A stretch of 64,000 nucleotides of DNA. Source: Melanopsichium pennsylvanicum. Its lineage: Eukaryota > Basidiomycota > Ustilaginomycetes > Ustilaginales. The DNA lies in contig OAPG01000011.1 of assembly GCA_900208305.1 (NCBI GenBank), positions 310,001 to 374,000 on the forward strand, written 5' to 3'. A program made the position numbers and the translations under genes. Below the pieces are notes generated by a model that did not search any database, was not told the origin of the DNA, and worked only from the letters and a program-made list of their open reading frames with translations. The stretch's first letter is position 1; the number at the start of each line of letters is the position of its first letter. Below, piece by piece: positions 46,900 through 57,393 of this stretch.

Positions 46900-48538
46900 A
46901 TGCGAGTAAATAGCTGCCTCAGTGTGCTCGCTCTCATCGGCGCAGCCGTCACCCAAGCCGCTCAAATCCCTTTCTCCCTCACACATACTTCATCATCCCC
47001 AGCTCCTTCCATACTCTCCCACCCCCATCTTCCCGCTCACAGCCTTCGTGTGGTCTCTCCACCCTCAGATCTTTGCGATTCGACCGTCAAATCTTACTCT
47101 GGATACCTCGATGTCGATGTTGATCGTCTATCCAAACATCACTCTTCCTCTTCTCAGCGCTCTTCTGCATTTTCTGCACTCAAGCACGAGAAGGATGGTT
47201 CTACCAAAGGCGCCATCGAACATTTCTACTTTTGGGCATTCGAATCCCGTAATGACCCCAAGACCGACCCAGTCGTACTCTGGCTCAATGGCGGTCCTGG
47301 CTGTTCCTCCTTCACCGGTCTTCTCATGGAACTTGGACCTTGTAACGCCATCGACCCTTCTAAGCGCAATGGTCAACCAGGCACCCAAAGAAACCCTTGG
47401 GCGTGGAACAGCAATGCCACTCTCATCTTCCTCGATCAGCCCGTGGGGGTTGGCTACTCTTACGTCGATTGGGCCAACAAGAGTCGCACTGATAAACCAC
47501 CCAGACGTGTTTTCAGCGCCGAAAGCGCCGCTCAGGACGCAAGTGCGTTTTTGCACCTCCTCTCTATGCACATGGGCAAAGAGATCTTCAAAGGTGACGG
47601 TGACAAGTTCCCAAGCTTCCACATCGCCGGTGAGAGCTATGCAGGCAGATACATCCCTTTGCTTGCAAACCAGATCTTGGAGGATAATCAAAACATTGCC
47701 AAACATCCCAAAACGGGTCTATCCCCTTTACCTTTGACGAGTGTTCTGATTGGCAATGGCATTACGTCTCCTCAACATCAATTTCCCGCGTATGTCGAAT
47801 ATACGTGTACTAACGTTTCTGGATCCTCCCAACCGTTGTTGCCCAAGAAGACGTGCATGGCTATGAAGGAGAGTATCCCCACCTGCCTGTCTTTGGTGGA
47901 AAAGTGCAATCGTCGAAACGAGCATGGTCACATCTACGATACATTGGCTTGTCAAACCGCCACAACTTATTGTGAAGGATCGCTCTCCGAACCGTACGAT
48001 CAACTTAACAAGAGTCCATATGATTGGCAACACGATTCGAAATACGTTGAAGAAGATTTCGTCGCATCATTCCTGAATGATGATGCGACGAAGAGGGGTT
48101 TGGGTGTAGATGGGAAAGGTCCAGGTGATAAACATGATGGAGTGTTTGTTGGATGTTCGGATATTGTTTATCAAGATTTTGCCAAAACTGGTGATGGATC
48201 TAAAGAATCGACTTGGGCAGTTGAAAAGATTCTTGAAAAGAATGTTAGGGTTTTGAGTTATTCGGGTAAGAGAGATTTCATTTGCAATTATGTGGGTAAT
48301 AGAGCTTGGACAGAAGCTTTGGAATGGAAAGGTAAACAAGAGTATAACAAACAACCTTTATTGGCGTGGTATGTGGGTCAAGAAGGAAACCAAATTAAAG
48401 GTGGTGATTTTAAGAATTGGGGAAACCTTACTTATGCTATTGTGGATGAGGCAGGTCATTTTGTTCCACATGATAAACCTCAGGCTGCTTTGACCATGTT
48501 TAATGCTTGGTTGCACAGTCAACATCCAGGCAAGTTGT

Positions 48539-48540
<2 letters not shown>
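46900..48540 (+). CDS. PRC1: Vacuolar serine carboxypeptidase (carboxypeptidase Y type)
   Basis: A serine carboxypeptidase of peptidase family S10 that removes C-terminal residues from peptides in the vacuole. I choose the ATG at 46900 (MRVNSCLSVLALIGAAVTQA), which gives a signal peptide and 546 residues. An upstream in-frame ATG (46810) would bury the signal in a longer leader. The pro-region is short and is followed by the conserved substrate-binding WLNGGPGCSSFTGL. The catalytic triad is Ser in GESYAGRYIP (near 244), Asp in KRDFICNYVGNRAW (near 457) and His in DEAGHFVPHDKP (near 517). The many Cys residues fit a disulphide-rich secreted enzyme. Wobble bases in the last third are visibly more AT-rich than in the first third. 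It is divergent from HIS4. Confidence 0.93.
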
Positions 48541-48575
<35 letters not shown>

Positions 48576-49162
48576 ATAAAAAAATTGCGGTTCAAGTTTC
48601 CCCCCCTTCCCCCCATTTTCCTTCCCCCTTACTAGCATCTTGTTGTGTACATATAATACACCCTCTTTTTTTTTTATCGTACAGTAACAGATCATTTGGA
48701 AGAATAGACTTAAAAAAAAAACATGAAAAACTTTTCTCAACATACATTTTTCGAAATCAAATCATTCCCTCATCTATTTGGCAATACGAATGTCATCCCA
48801 ACACCAAATTCGCCAAAAAAAAAAAAAAACCCCATCACCCTTTCAAACTGTCACAGAATCTCACTCGCCAATCACATACTGTATAGACCGCGGATCGCAA
48901 GAAGGACGCAGAACCAACTAATGTATTTAGAAATTGGAAACCAAAAAAAAAAAAAAAAAAAACATACCCCCCTTAACGAGTGTGAGAATGACTCCCGACA
49001 TTGCAGGTGTACAGAAAGAAGAAAAGAAAGAAAAATTGCTGTGAAATGTGGTTTGCGGGCGAAACTGATGGATGTGTAAGAGGAGTGCCATGTCAAATTT
49101 AAAAAGGTGCTAAGAGGAATGTAAGAACGTGACTGCTGCTTCTGTTGTTGTTATTGTCAATG
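48541..49162. repeat. (AT)n microsatellite and A/C-run 3' spacer
   Basis: Directly after the carboxypeptidase stop codon an AT dinucleotide array runs 48541-48573. It is followed by C7 and C6 runs, and several A runs (48814-48829, 48942-48961). The spacer is convergent with the kinase gene, so both 3' ends lie here. No gene is supported. Confidence 0.7.
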
Positions 49163-50728
49163 CTATTGTTGTTGCGACATGCCTGACTTCTCATCATACT
49201 CTGGACCCAGCCCTGGCAACTGCCGTTGTTGGTGATGATGATGCGAGAATCCGGCTGAAGCAGAGCTAGCTGACATTTGATACTCCTCTGTCGCATTCCC
49301 ATTCTGGTGTTGCTGTTGCAACGGTGAAAACTGCTGTGACAACGGCGAAAGCTGCGTACGATTGTGTCTGATACTGCCGCCACCTTGCACAGGCACCGCA
49401 AGCTGGTCCTTTTCGCTATACCTCTCAACACCCAGATCGGATCCTGCCGGAGACGACGATCGCAGCTCGCAAGGTATCGGTGTCAATCGTCCTGCTTCTG
49501 CGCCTGGTTGCGCGGTTTCCGAAAGTGGCTGATCTTGAAGCGTATGTGTCATGCTCGAGATCTGACTGACTCTGTCCCCCTCTGCCGCTCCCACATTCGG
49601 TCCCACGGTGGCAGGCGCAGTGCCATTCCCCCTAGGGCCGCGGAAGTACGACTTTCTGCGCTGTTTGACATGGTCGAATGGCAGGAAATGCTCCTCCATC
49701 TGTCGCATCTCTGGCGGCAGCGAGTCGAAATCGGCATTCCCATTCCTCTTCTTTGCCTTCAACGGATTGTCTTCCAGAAGCAACTCCTCCAGCTCGTGCG
49801 TGGCGTCAAAGTTGGCCCTCTTCGAATCTGGTTCAAATGGCGGTGTGGCCCTATTTGCCTCCATCGCAGGCCAATCAACGCCAGCAAACCAAGGATGCGC
49901 CTTGAACTCGTCAATCCCACTCTTGCATCCTAACCTCTTACGCGGATCACGTTCGAGGAGAGATTTGATGCAAGAGACGGTTTCGCGGGAGACAATGTTT
50001 TCGACATTCTCGGGAAATGCGCAGCGGTCGTTGAGAATAGAGTGTGTGAGTGCCGAGTTGGTTTTGCCACGGAACGGACGTCGACCAAACAAGAGTTCGT
50101 AGGCGACCACACCGAGAGACCACCAGTCGACCGAAGAGAGATAGCCGCGCTTGGTGAGCACTTCCGGAGCCATGTATGCCATGCTTCCTGCGATACTGGT
50201 GAGCGGACGTCGCGGTGAAAAGTGAACAGCGATGTTGAAATCGGTCAAATGCGCATGTCCCTTTTCGTCCAACAGCACGTTATCCGGCTTGAGATCTCGA
50301 TGAACGATCTGCAACCTATGCAAGTAATCCAGCCCTAATGCCAGTTCGGCTACGTAGAAGCGGACCACCTCCTCGCTCATGTTGCCCGTCCTGTCGAGAT
50401 GGAAACGCAAATCGCCACCGAGCATCAGATCAAGAACCATAAACATGTTTTCGTCATCCTGAAATGCGTAACGCAAATTGCAGACGAAGGGCGAATCGAT
50501 CTCTTCCAGGAGGCGGCGTTCTTGAATGATGTTGGACACGGCGCGCATCTTGATGCATTTGGCCTTGTTGATGTATTTGAGTGCGTAGAGGTCTTTGGTC
50601 TGTTTGTGTTGGACGACGCGAACTTTTCCAAAGGCACCTTTGCCTACAGCGCGAAGGAGGTAGAAGTGATAGAGATCGACGGGTCCGTCAAAGTCGATCA
50701 CTTCAGGTTTGCAGCAGATGGCACCCAT
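49163..50728 (-). CDS. YANK/STK32-like AGC-family protein kinase with DFN motif
   Basis: A Ser/Thr kinase of 521 residues with no intron. Motifs are the Gly-rich loop GKGAFGKV (29-36), VAIK-type lysine in YALKYINKAK (Lys51), HRDLKPDN (143-150, catalytic Asp145), the metal motif as DFN (163-165) rather than DFG, and GSMAYMAPEVL. The DFN and the activation segment LTSIAGSMAYMAPEV are hallmarks of the YANK (STK32) branch. The N-terminus MGAICCKPE predicts myristoylation at Gly2 and palmitoylation at Cys5/Cys6, so a membrane location is likely. The kinase domain ends near residue 285; the C-terminal 230 residues are Ser/Pro/Gln/His-rich and probably disordered. Substrates and pathway are unknown for this branch in fungi. 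Confidence 0.92.
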   Translation of the reverse strand: MGAICCKPEVIDFDGPVDLYHFYLLRAVGKGAFGKVRVVQHKQTKDLYALKYINKAKCIKMRAVSNIIQERRLLEEIDSPFVCNLRYAFQDDENMFMVLDLMLGGDLRFHLDRTGNMSEEVVRFYVAELALGLDYLHRLQIVHRDLKPDNVLLDEKGHAHLTDFNIAVHFSPRRPLTSIAGSMAYMAPEVLTKRGYLSSVDWWSLGVVAYELLFGRRPFRGKTNSALTHSILNDRCAFPENVENIVSRETVSCIKSLLERDPRKRLGCKSGIDEFKAHPWFAGVDWPAMEANRATPPFEPDSKRANFDATHELEELLLEDNPLKAKKRNGNADFDSLPPEMRQMEEHFLPFDHVKQRRKSYFRGPRGNGTAPATVGPNVGAAEGDRVSQISSMTHTLQDQPLSETAQPGAEAGRLTPIPCELRSSSPAGSDLGVERYSEKDQLAVPVQGGGSIRHNRTQLSPLSQQFSPLQQQHQNGNATEEYQMSASSASAGFSHHHHQQRQLPGLGPEYDEKSGMSQQQ

Positions 50729-53700
50729 TCTGGTAGAGGTGACTCACTTAAGAGCAGGAAAACACGATCAGAATGATGGCTATGTAGCCAAAGTTGAAGG
50801 GAAGATCTATGCAGGTAGAACGCTGGTCATGAAACGATGGGCTGAGTGTTGAATGCGAAGGATACTAGGGATCAACGAATGATCTATGATGGCAGAATGA
50901 CAGTACGAGATGAGCTCGGAGGTGGATGACATCCGAAAGGCAGGAGGGTATCTGATGGTGGAAGCCTGGATATGGGTGGATGGACTGAGCAGGTCGAGAA
51001 GAGGTGTTGGAGCAAGATTCAGTTGAGCTATGAATCCATGTATTGGTGCAGCCGGAGCTTACGGCGACTGTGCAACCTAAATTTTGGGCTTAGGCGGTGT
51101 ATCAGTTTAAGTTTGACGGGGTCGAACAGCCGTGTTGCACATGTAGAGGTGCAGGCACGGCAGTATTCACGGTTGTTGAACCAATCGGAAGCACAGCGAT
51201 GATGACTGCGTCGGATGGGGTTTCCTTCGTGAGAGCCGACAAGACCAGAAAAGGGCAGCAAAAGGGGGTCTGGTTGATCCTTGGTGCAAGTGTGATGCTG
51301 GAGGTATTAACGAGAGACCAATCGGAACAATTCCGAATGGTAGTTCTGCTTGTGGGAGACCGATAGGTGATGGTGGAACGAATGGGTCAAGGTCGTGTGC
51401 GTGTGAAAGCAGGTCGATTGGGTTGCGTGTGGCTACGCAGAAGGCATTGACAAAGTAACTAATTGCAGCATGTAGCGAAAGAGACTAGTAGGTGAAGCGT
51501 TGATGATATACCAAAGGCTGAATGGTTGGTGTAAGTTTGGTGTATGTGGTGGAAGCGGCAAAGTGGAAGTGGAAGGGACGGCAGCAGCGGCGGCGGCGGC
51601 GGCAGATTCAGATGCAAGGACTGAGTAGTCTAGTGTTAGAATTTAGGCGAGACGAGGAGCAAACAGAGCAGTCAAGAAAGTAAAGTAAATTTACAATGTA
51701 ACGTTTGCGTTTGTGGATTATGCTTGCCTCTCGTGGCCTGCAGACAAACTTGCTTTCAATATACAGTCACACACCGACACAGAGGAACAAAAACAACAAA
51801 ACCTTGTCAAGCTCAACGTAAACTTGGGGCGAAGGCGAAAAAGCTCAAAATAACTCCACGCAGCGCTTTCTTTGACTGTCTCATCAGGTTTGTGCCTCGT
51901 CTGCGTGTGGTGGGTTGTGTTTAAATTTACAGTACAGTATAGTTGTTTTTTAATTTTAATTTCATTTACCAAGACGCAGTCAGTCCACACAGACACGGTA
52001 GTTAGGCTAAGGATCTGGCAAGATTCTATGCGGGCTTTCTTTCGGTATTCCGCCTTGTCCAGCCGCTTCCAGTGTGAGACAAGTTGAAAAAAGAAAAGGT
52101 GGAGAGAGCGGAGAGGGCGGAGAGGGCGCTTGCAGGTGTTGTGAGCTAGAGTGTGTGCCTTTGTGATGGACACAGTATCGACACGAGGGGGCTAGAACCT
52201 CTTCTCTCGAACCTTTTGTCGCTCTCAAAGCTGGCTGAGAGAGCGATGGCGTTCCACTTTCGCTTCTTACATTTTTCTGAAATTCGACCGTTTCTGACTT
52301 GATGCAGGAGAAAAACACAAAATTAAACAGAGCGCACTTGAATTCGCCACCTCTAATTAAAACAACCGTTTATCAAGACTTTAATCCCCACTACATAAAA
52401 GCAACCCAGCCAAGCGGCCACAGAATTGTACAGTAAATTACATTTGTGTTGCACGCTTAAATTGATTGATTGATTTATTCACATGCGTTAAGTTATGCAC
52501 AGCTGTTGTGCACATCTTGCATAGTACAGAGTGGTCTTGTCTACTCCTTGTGCACCACCCACTCGCACCTACAGTGAAGAGTTGCCAATTTACTCTCTTA
52601 TAAATAGTACATCAGTATCTTTCCATGCAACCTACTCATTCACACTCAATCGCGCCGAGAATCGATCAACCAACGCAGTTTGTTGCACATGGGAGAGACT
52701 AAGCATGCCACTGCAAGCCATTGAGTGAGTGTTGCAGCTGGTCTGTATCTGTGTGGACCATTGGCCAGAGGATGGCGGCTGCCGTGGGCATTTCGGTGTG
52801 CAAGCGCCACTCGGTAGGTATACTGTGTATTTCATCATCGGGACACCTGTATTGCCCAAGCCTCGCAGGTCACTACTTCATCACGTTGAATGCAACTGGT
52901 AGCGATGATTCCGACCCACCACACATCCTGTATGTGTTCATTGCAACGCTCAGCGCACAGCGCCTCAATGAAGGCCGACGGAAGAAACATCGACACTTGG
53001 TATGCCAATCAGCTTGTTCGATCACAATCTTGTTCAATCACAAAGCGTTTGCTCGAGGCTTTGAACTGCCACTGATGCCAGATGCTCTTGATCGAAGGTG
53101 AGCACCTTGCGCTTTGAGAATGCCTGCTACCACGTGTTGGTGCGAGCCTCTGCAAGCTGGTGTCGGCATCGTATACTGAGGTAGCCTTCCGAGTGTGCCT
53201 ATCTTTAGATCAGTACAATTGTCATCCCAGCTTTAGCGATTAATTTCAGCTGAGGCCTGGGAAGCACGGCAACTTCATACTTTCAGCAATGACTTTCACC
53301 TGAAACAAGACTCGTCAAGACGGTCTATTAATTGGAGCAAGACATTGCGGACTGACGCCGCTTCTTCAGATTCGTTGCTGAAAGCAATGAACGAAAGCAG
53401 CATCACATGCTATTGGTCAGCAACGTGAGGGCTTACATTCCTGAGGACCACGAGGCAAAAAAAGGTACACTCGCGCGAGAGCAGACCAGACGGCGAGTAG
53501 CACGTGATGCTGATAGATCGGGCGGTTGATGCGGAAAATATACAAGACGAGCAACGCTATTTCTCCTCGCTGTTGCAAAAAGATCGGAAGAAAACGACAA
53601 AAAAGGTTGCATTTTGTCTTGCTTTGCTTTTGCTTTGCTTTTGCTTTGCTTTTGCTTTGCAAGCCAAATCAGCAGAAATCGACCAGCCGATGCTCATCTC

Positions 53701-53786
53701 TTTGTGTAAGCGCCGCCTCTCGTTTCAACTTCTTCTCGCCATCATCCATACCAAAAGCCCAATCTCGGCTTTCTATAGTCGCAAAG
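50729..53786. other. Long intergenic region upstream of kinase and uL23m genes
   Basis: About 3 kb separates divergent starts. No domain-bearing ORF is present on either strand. It contains a GGC triplet run (about 51584-51604), copies of the recurring TACAGTAAATT-type motif at 51681-51695, 51923-51936 and 52429-52442, and an 11-bp tandem repeat just upstream of the uL23m start. It should hold both promoters. The ORF reaching back to 53526 is not taken as coding because it needs a hydrophobic leader made of the repeat. Confidence 0.5.
53620..53661 (+). repeat. 11-bp tandem repeat (TTTTGCTTTGC) in the uL23m leader
   Basis: Nearly four copies of an 11-bp pyrimidine-rich unit occur in direct tandem about 125 bp upstream of the uL23m start codon. 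In the open frame it encodes CFAFALLLL-type sequence, which is why an upstream start looks falsely like a membrane segment. It is probably part of the promoter or 5' leader. Confidence 0.85.
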
Positions 53787-55469
53787 ATGATCAGCGCTCC
53801 TGCGTCTCAAGCTTTGCTTGCACGCTCTGCTCTTCGCAGCGCACGTATGACACGCAAAGTCGCCCGTGTCGCCCCGGCCGTCCTCATCTCCAGCAGCGCC
53901 TCTCAACCTAGCCGCAGCTTGACCGTCTCCAGCATCTCTCGCAATAACGCCAAAATCATCGCCACCAACATCGTCAACAGCACTTCCGATACCTCTGTCG
54001 ATGCCTTGCGCTTTGCCGATCAGCCCTTGGTCATCACCACCCAGGGCAGGAAAAACAAGCGCAACAAATCCCCCTCTACCGAAATGGACAAGGCCAAACT
54101 CCTTCTCAAATGGGGCTGGTTCGATTGCACACACCAAAAGCAGCTTGCTCTGAGTGCTGCTCTGTCAGCAGCCCGACGAATGCCCGAATGGGTCAGTTCT
54201 ATTTATGAGCTCGCCAAATCTTTCCGTTCGGCCCGTGCTCGACTTTGGACTCCCACGCTCCAAGAGATTCGAAGCAGCCTTTCTGAATCCGAGTCTGCCG
54301 AAATCACTGACGTCCAAACGTGGATCCAGCGTCAGCTGAGAATTGCGAAGGAAGCCAAGGAACCGATCGTCAACGACTCTATGGACTACGAGCGACAGCT
54401 CGACTATGTGCTGAGACCCATTTGGCAAGCCATGTCGCAGCAACACAGAGATGCCGCTTTGCTCAGAACCAGATTTGACTGCATTCGCAAGTTGGGTTGG
54501 AGGCAAGGTTATTCTTCTGGTTACCCTAGGCCTGAGGGGGAACAGTCTCATTTTCCGGACAAGCTCGGTGCCAAAGGTGATCAAGGATGGGCAGCATTCA
54601 AGAAGCTTCAAAAGGCTGAAGCCGAGCAAGCTTGGGATGTATGGCAAAAGCTTTCTTCACAGGAACGTGTTGCGGAAGAGAAGGCGGCTTGGAAGTTGCG
54701 AGATAGGTCGCATATCTATCTGGACGATTCCTACGACTGTTTTATTCTCGGCTCTTCTTCGCCCCGGTGGTATCCTACTCCGGAACGTGCGGGTGAACTT
54801 ACCTTCCTTCCCAACATCACGGTGAAGCTGGTGAAAAATTACACCCCGCAAGGTCAAGAGTACGACGCATTCAAGGCGACATTCCGTGTGCCCTTGTCTA
54901 TGCATAAACACGCATTGCGATCGTACCTGCTCTCCATCTACGGACTCAAAACTACCTGGGCGCGTTCTTCCATCTACCGTAGTTCCAATACTCGCGATAA
55001 CCGTACAGGCATGAAGATCACTGGTCGAGGTAGGACGTTTAAGAAAGTGGAAGTGGGACTGTTGGAACCTTTCTTATTCCCCGAAGTTTCGCCCGAGTTT
55101 CAGAAACAGCACTTGCTCACTTCGGAACTCGACTATGAACGAAGTAGAGTGTATCTCAAGATGACCAAAACCACACGTTGGAGAGGTAAAAAATCCACCG
55201 AACAGTACGAGCAGGAAATTGCAAACAGAGATAATGCCTTGTTCCACAACCTGGACCCTCTTGGTAGTGAAGGCATCAAAGGAAATGATAAGGAGGTAGG
55301 CGAAAAGTTCCCAAGGTTTATGGTCAAGACCAAAGGTTTGCCATCGGCTAAGCATGGAAAGATTTTGCAATTGTTGAGTCAAGAGAGGAAGGTCAAGGAG
55401 AAGAGGGTCGAGGAGCTCGTGGCGCAGTTCAAGAGAGATGCAGCAGCAGCAGCAGCAGCAGCTCAATAG
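53787..55469 (+). CDS. MRP20: Mitochondrial large-subunit ribosomal protein uL23m
   Basis: uL23m sits at the exit of the mitoribosomal tunnel. I take the ATG at 53787 (MISAPASQALLARSALRSAR), giving 560 residues with an Arg/Ser/Ala-rich presequence of about 60 residues. The L23 core lies about residues 345-450 (FLPNITVKLVKNYTPQ, then ATFRVPLSMHKHALRSYLLSIYGL, TTWARSSIYR), matching the beta-alpha-beta fold of the family. The protein is about twice the length of yeast Mrp20 (263 residues). The large N-terminal part carries helical, charged sequence (LLKWGWFDCTHQKQLAL, RRMPEWVSSIYELAK) without a known domain and may be a lineage-specific extension. The C-terminus ends in an Ala run encoded by AGC repeats. 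Assignment to uL23m rests on the C-terminal core; the rest is unknown. Confidence 0.8.
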   Translation: MISAPASQALLARSALRSARMTRKVARVAPAVLISSSASQPSRSLTVSSISRNNAKIIATNIVNSTSDTSVDALRFADQPLVITTQGRKNKRNKSPSTEMDKAKLLLKWGWFDCTHQKQLALSAALSAARRMPEWVSSIYELAKSFRSARARLWTPTLQEIRSSLSESESAEITDVQTWIQRQLRIAKEAKEPIVNDSMDYERQLDYVLRPIWQAMSQQHRDAALLRTRFDCIRKLGWRQGYSSGYPRPEGEQSHFPDKLGAKGDQGWAAFKKLQKAEAEQAWDVWQKLSSQERVAEEKAAWKLRDRSHIYLDDSYDCFILGSSSPRWYPTPERAGELTFLPNITVKLVKNYTPQGQEYDAFKATFRVPLSMHKHALRSYLLSIYGLKTTWARSSIYRSSNTRDNRTGMKITGRGRTFKKVEVGLLEPFLFPEVSPEFQKQHLLTSELDYERSRVYLKMTKTTRWRGKKSTEQYEQEIANRDNALFHNLDPLGSEGIKGNDKEVGEKFPRFMVKTKGLPSAKHGKILQLLSQERKVKEKRVEELVAQFKRDAAAAAAAAQ

Positions 55470-55888
55470 TCCAGATAGTGAAAAATGAAATGCCACTAAA
55501 TTTGTATTGCGTAGTAACGAATTTACGCCGTCTTTGGAGAAACCTCCGTCTTTTGTGAGCCAGCTGAAAAAAAAAAAAAAAAAAAAAAAACCCCCCGTCA
55601 GATTTGCGTTTTCGTCTTCTTCGAGATAAACCGTTGCACAGTAGTCCTTGACAAGATTTTGTTAAGTTGACTTTATCACACTACACTCGCTTTCTGAGGG
55701 AAAGAATGAATTCGTTCTTGAGTTGTATGAATTTTTTGACTGATGTTTGAAACTTTAAAAGTGATGATCAAAGACGCTTTGCTTACAGTGGGATATGCTT
55801 TGAAGCAACCATTCAATCCTCTGTTTCTTTCTTTTTTTTTTTTTTTTTGGACCAGAACACCTGGATTCTTTGACAAACCAAAAAACCC
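55470..55888. other. Convergent spacer with A24/C6 run
   Basis: A 419-bp spacer between the convergent uL23m and gluconokinase genes. It contains an A24 run passing directly into C6 (55567-55596) and a T run (55831-55848). No gene is supported; it should contain both 3' ends. Confidence 0.55.
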
Positions 55889-56734
55889 TTAAATAATTCC
55901 CTTTAATCTCAATTGAACAATGACATCTCTAACAATATCATCAGTACTTTTTTCCCTTTCCACTTTAACCACCACCACTCCCGGTTCTGTCACCTCATCA
56001 GGCTTTTGTAATGTATCCAATTGAGAATACAGCATATCCAACTTCATAAAATGACCTTTCCTATTCGACATTCTTTCCTCCAACAACTCCTTTGTCAAGT
56101 CGAGATAAATATGTACCACTTTAAAATCTTTCGGTGGTGTAGATTGTGATTCGGGTTTTGTAGCGTTTGAATCTGACAGCGAGGTAATTGTTCCACGGAG
56201 TAAACGACGATAGATGAGCTTCAAGGAGGAACATGCGATGATGGCAAGTTGACGTTTTGAGGATTCCATATGTCCTCCAACAGCAGCAGCAGCAGCAGAA
56301 GAAGAAGAAGAAGAGGAGGAGGAGGAGGACCCAAGGGAGCTGTTATTATTTTGGGCAGCGTGGGCTTGAGCGTCAAGACTAGTAACCTTTTGTTGTGATG
56401 TTTCATACACTTCAGCAAGCTTCCGACCCTCCTCCGCTATCCCCTCTCCCTCGCCGTGTTCATTGGTAACATTTGGGGTCAAGTAGGGCGACTGAGTCGA
56501 AGCCAACTCAAATCCAGTTCTACGGATCTTTAACAACCAAGGTTCGCGATCGTTATCGTTCAAAGCATGTCCATGCGACATTTTGTCCACGTTGCTAGCA
56601 GGATGAAGATCATCTCCATCGATGAAGGGAGAGTTGAGAGCGATAGAGAGAGCTTGACCAACCGTGGATTTTCCTGATCCGCTCGTACCCATGACAATCA
56701 GGAGGGTTGGAGGTTTGGTAGCCGTCGTAGACAT
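55889..56734 (-). CDS. Gluconokinase
   Basis: The enzyme phosphorylates gluconate to 6-phosphogluconate, feeding the pentose phosphate pathway. The intronless ORF has 281 residues, against 170-200 for the usual enzyme. The Walker A motif is GTSGSGKST (16-24). IDGDDLHPASNVDKMSHG and ALNDNDREPWL are the conserved substrate-binding segments. The region SLKLIYRRLLRG and HIYLDLTKELLEERMSNRKGH (nucleotide lid) completes the fold. An insertion of about 70 residues separates PWLLKI from the central strand; it contains a Ser-rich run encoded near 56290-56340, then an Ala tract. It probably loops out of the fold. The wobble bases of the 3' part are AT-rich. No targeting signal is evident, so it is probably cytosolic. 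Confidence 0.93.
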   Translation of the reverse strand: MSTTATKPPTLLIVMGTSGSGKSTVGQALSIALNSPFIDGDDLHPASNVDKMSHGHALNDNDREPWLLKIRRTGFELASTQSPYLTPNVTNEHGEGEGIAEEGRKLAEVYETSQQKVTSLDAQAHAAQNNNSSLGSSSSSSSSSSSAAAAAVGGHMESSKRQLAIIACSSLKLIYRRLLRGTITSLSDSNATKPESQSTPPKDFKVVHIYLDLTKELLEERMSNRKGHFMKLDMLYSQLDTLQKPDEVTEPGVVVVKVEREKSTDDIVRDVIVQLRLKGII

Positions 56735-57393
56735 TTGATGGAAAGTGCTATATATACAAATATATACCTATTTCTTTGCTTTTATATGGGAAGTGATTCC
56801 AGTGTTAGAAGATGTTGGTCTCGTCCGGCGCTTCTCTCGATGATAGGCTGTGAGTCTTGTTAATGGTGATCAAAAGGAAAACGTGATGGAGTGAGAAGAA
56901 AAGAGAAAAAGTAAGGGATGGGAGAGCAACAACAAAGCACGAACTCAAAGTGGGTTTACAGGCAAAATGTGAGGTGGAGTGTGTGTGTGTGTAGAATTCT
57001 CAGCAAATTGAGTCGAGGTTGGCATGTGCGGGATTCCGGTCCGGTTGCTCCGTGCAATAGGTTGGCACGCGACCAAAGAGTCCATATGTTATCAAAAAAC
57101 CTTGAGAGTGTAAACGCACTGAGTCCGCTGTTAAGTTTACTTTTACAACCCGACAGATTTGTGCTATCATCGCTGCGATTTCAACCCAAAGCAGTCAATC
57201 CGAAACCTTGCTGCGTCATCATTAGTAGACCGAATGTGAAGAAGGGTATCATTGCAAAAATGGACACGGCATCAATATATCGAAAACAGCTAAGACATCC
57301 CGGAAAAAAAAAAAAAAAGAAGAGATTCAAGCTACAAGTATCTGATGGAGATTGTGTGCGTGTCTGTACGAGTGTGAAACAAGATTGCTACGA
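56735..57393. other. Spacer between gluconokinase promoter and the roadblock-like gene
   Basis: The 659-bp spacer separates two minus-strand genes and holds the gluconokinase promoter and the 3' end of the next gene. A TG run (near 56980-56992) and an A15 run (about 57305-57319) are present. Short ORFs on the plus strand lack domain content. Confidence 0.5.

Noticed and set aside
53526..53786. Upstream extension of the uL23m ORF with a membrane-like segment
   Set aside because: The hydrophobic part is the translation of an 11-bp tandem repeat; the Met at 53787 begins a normal mitochondrial presequence.
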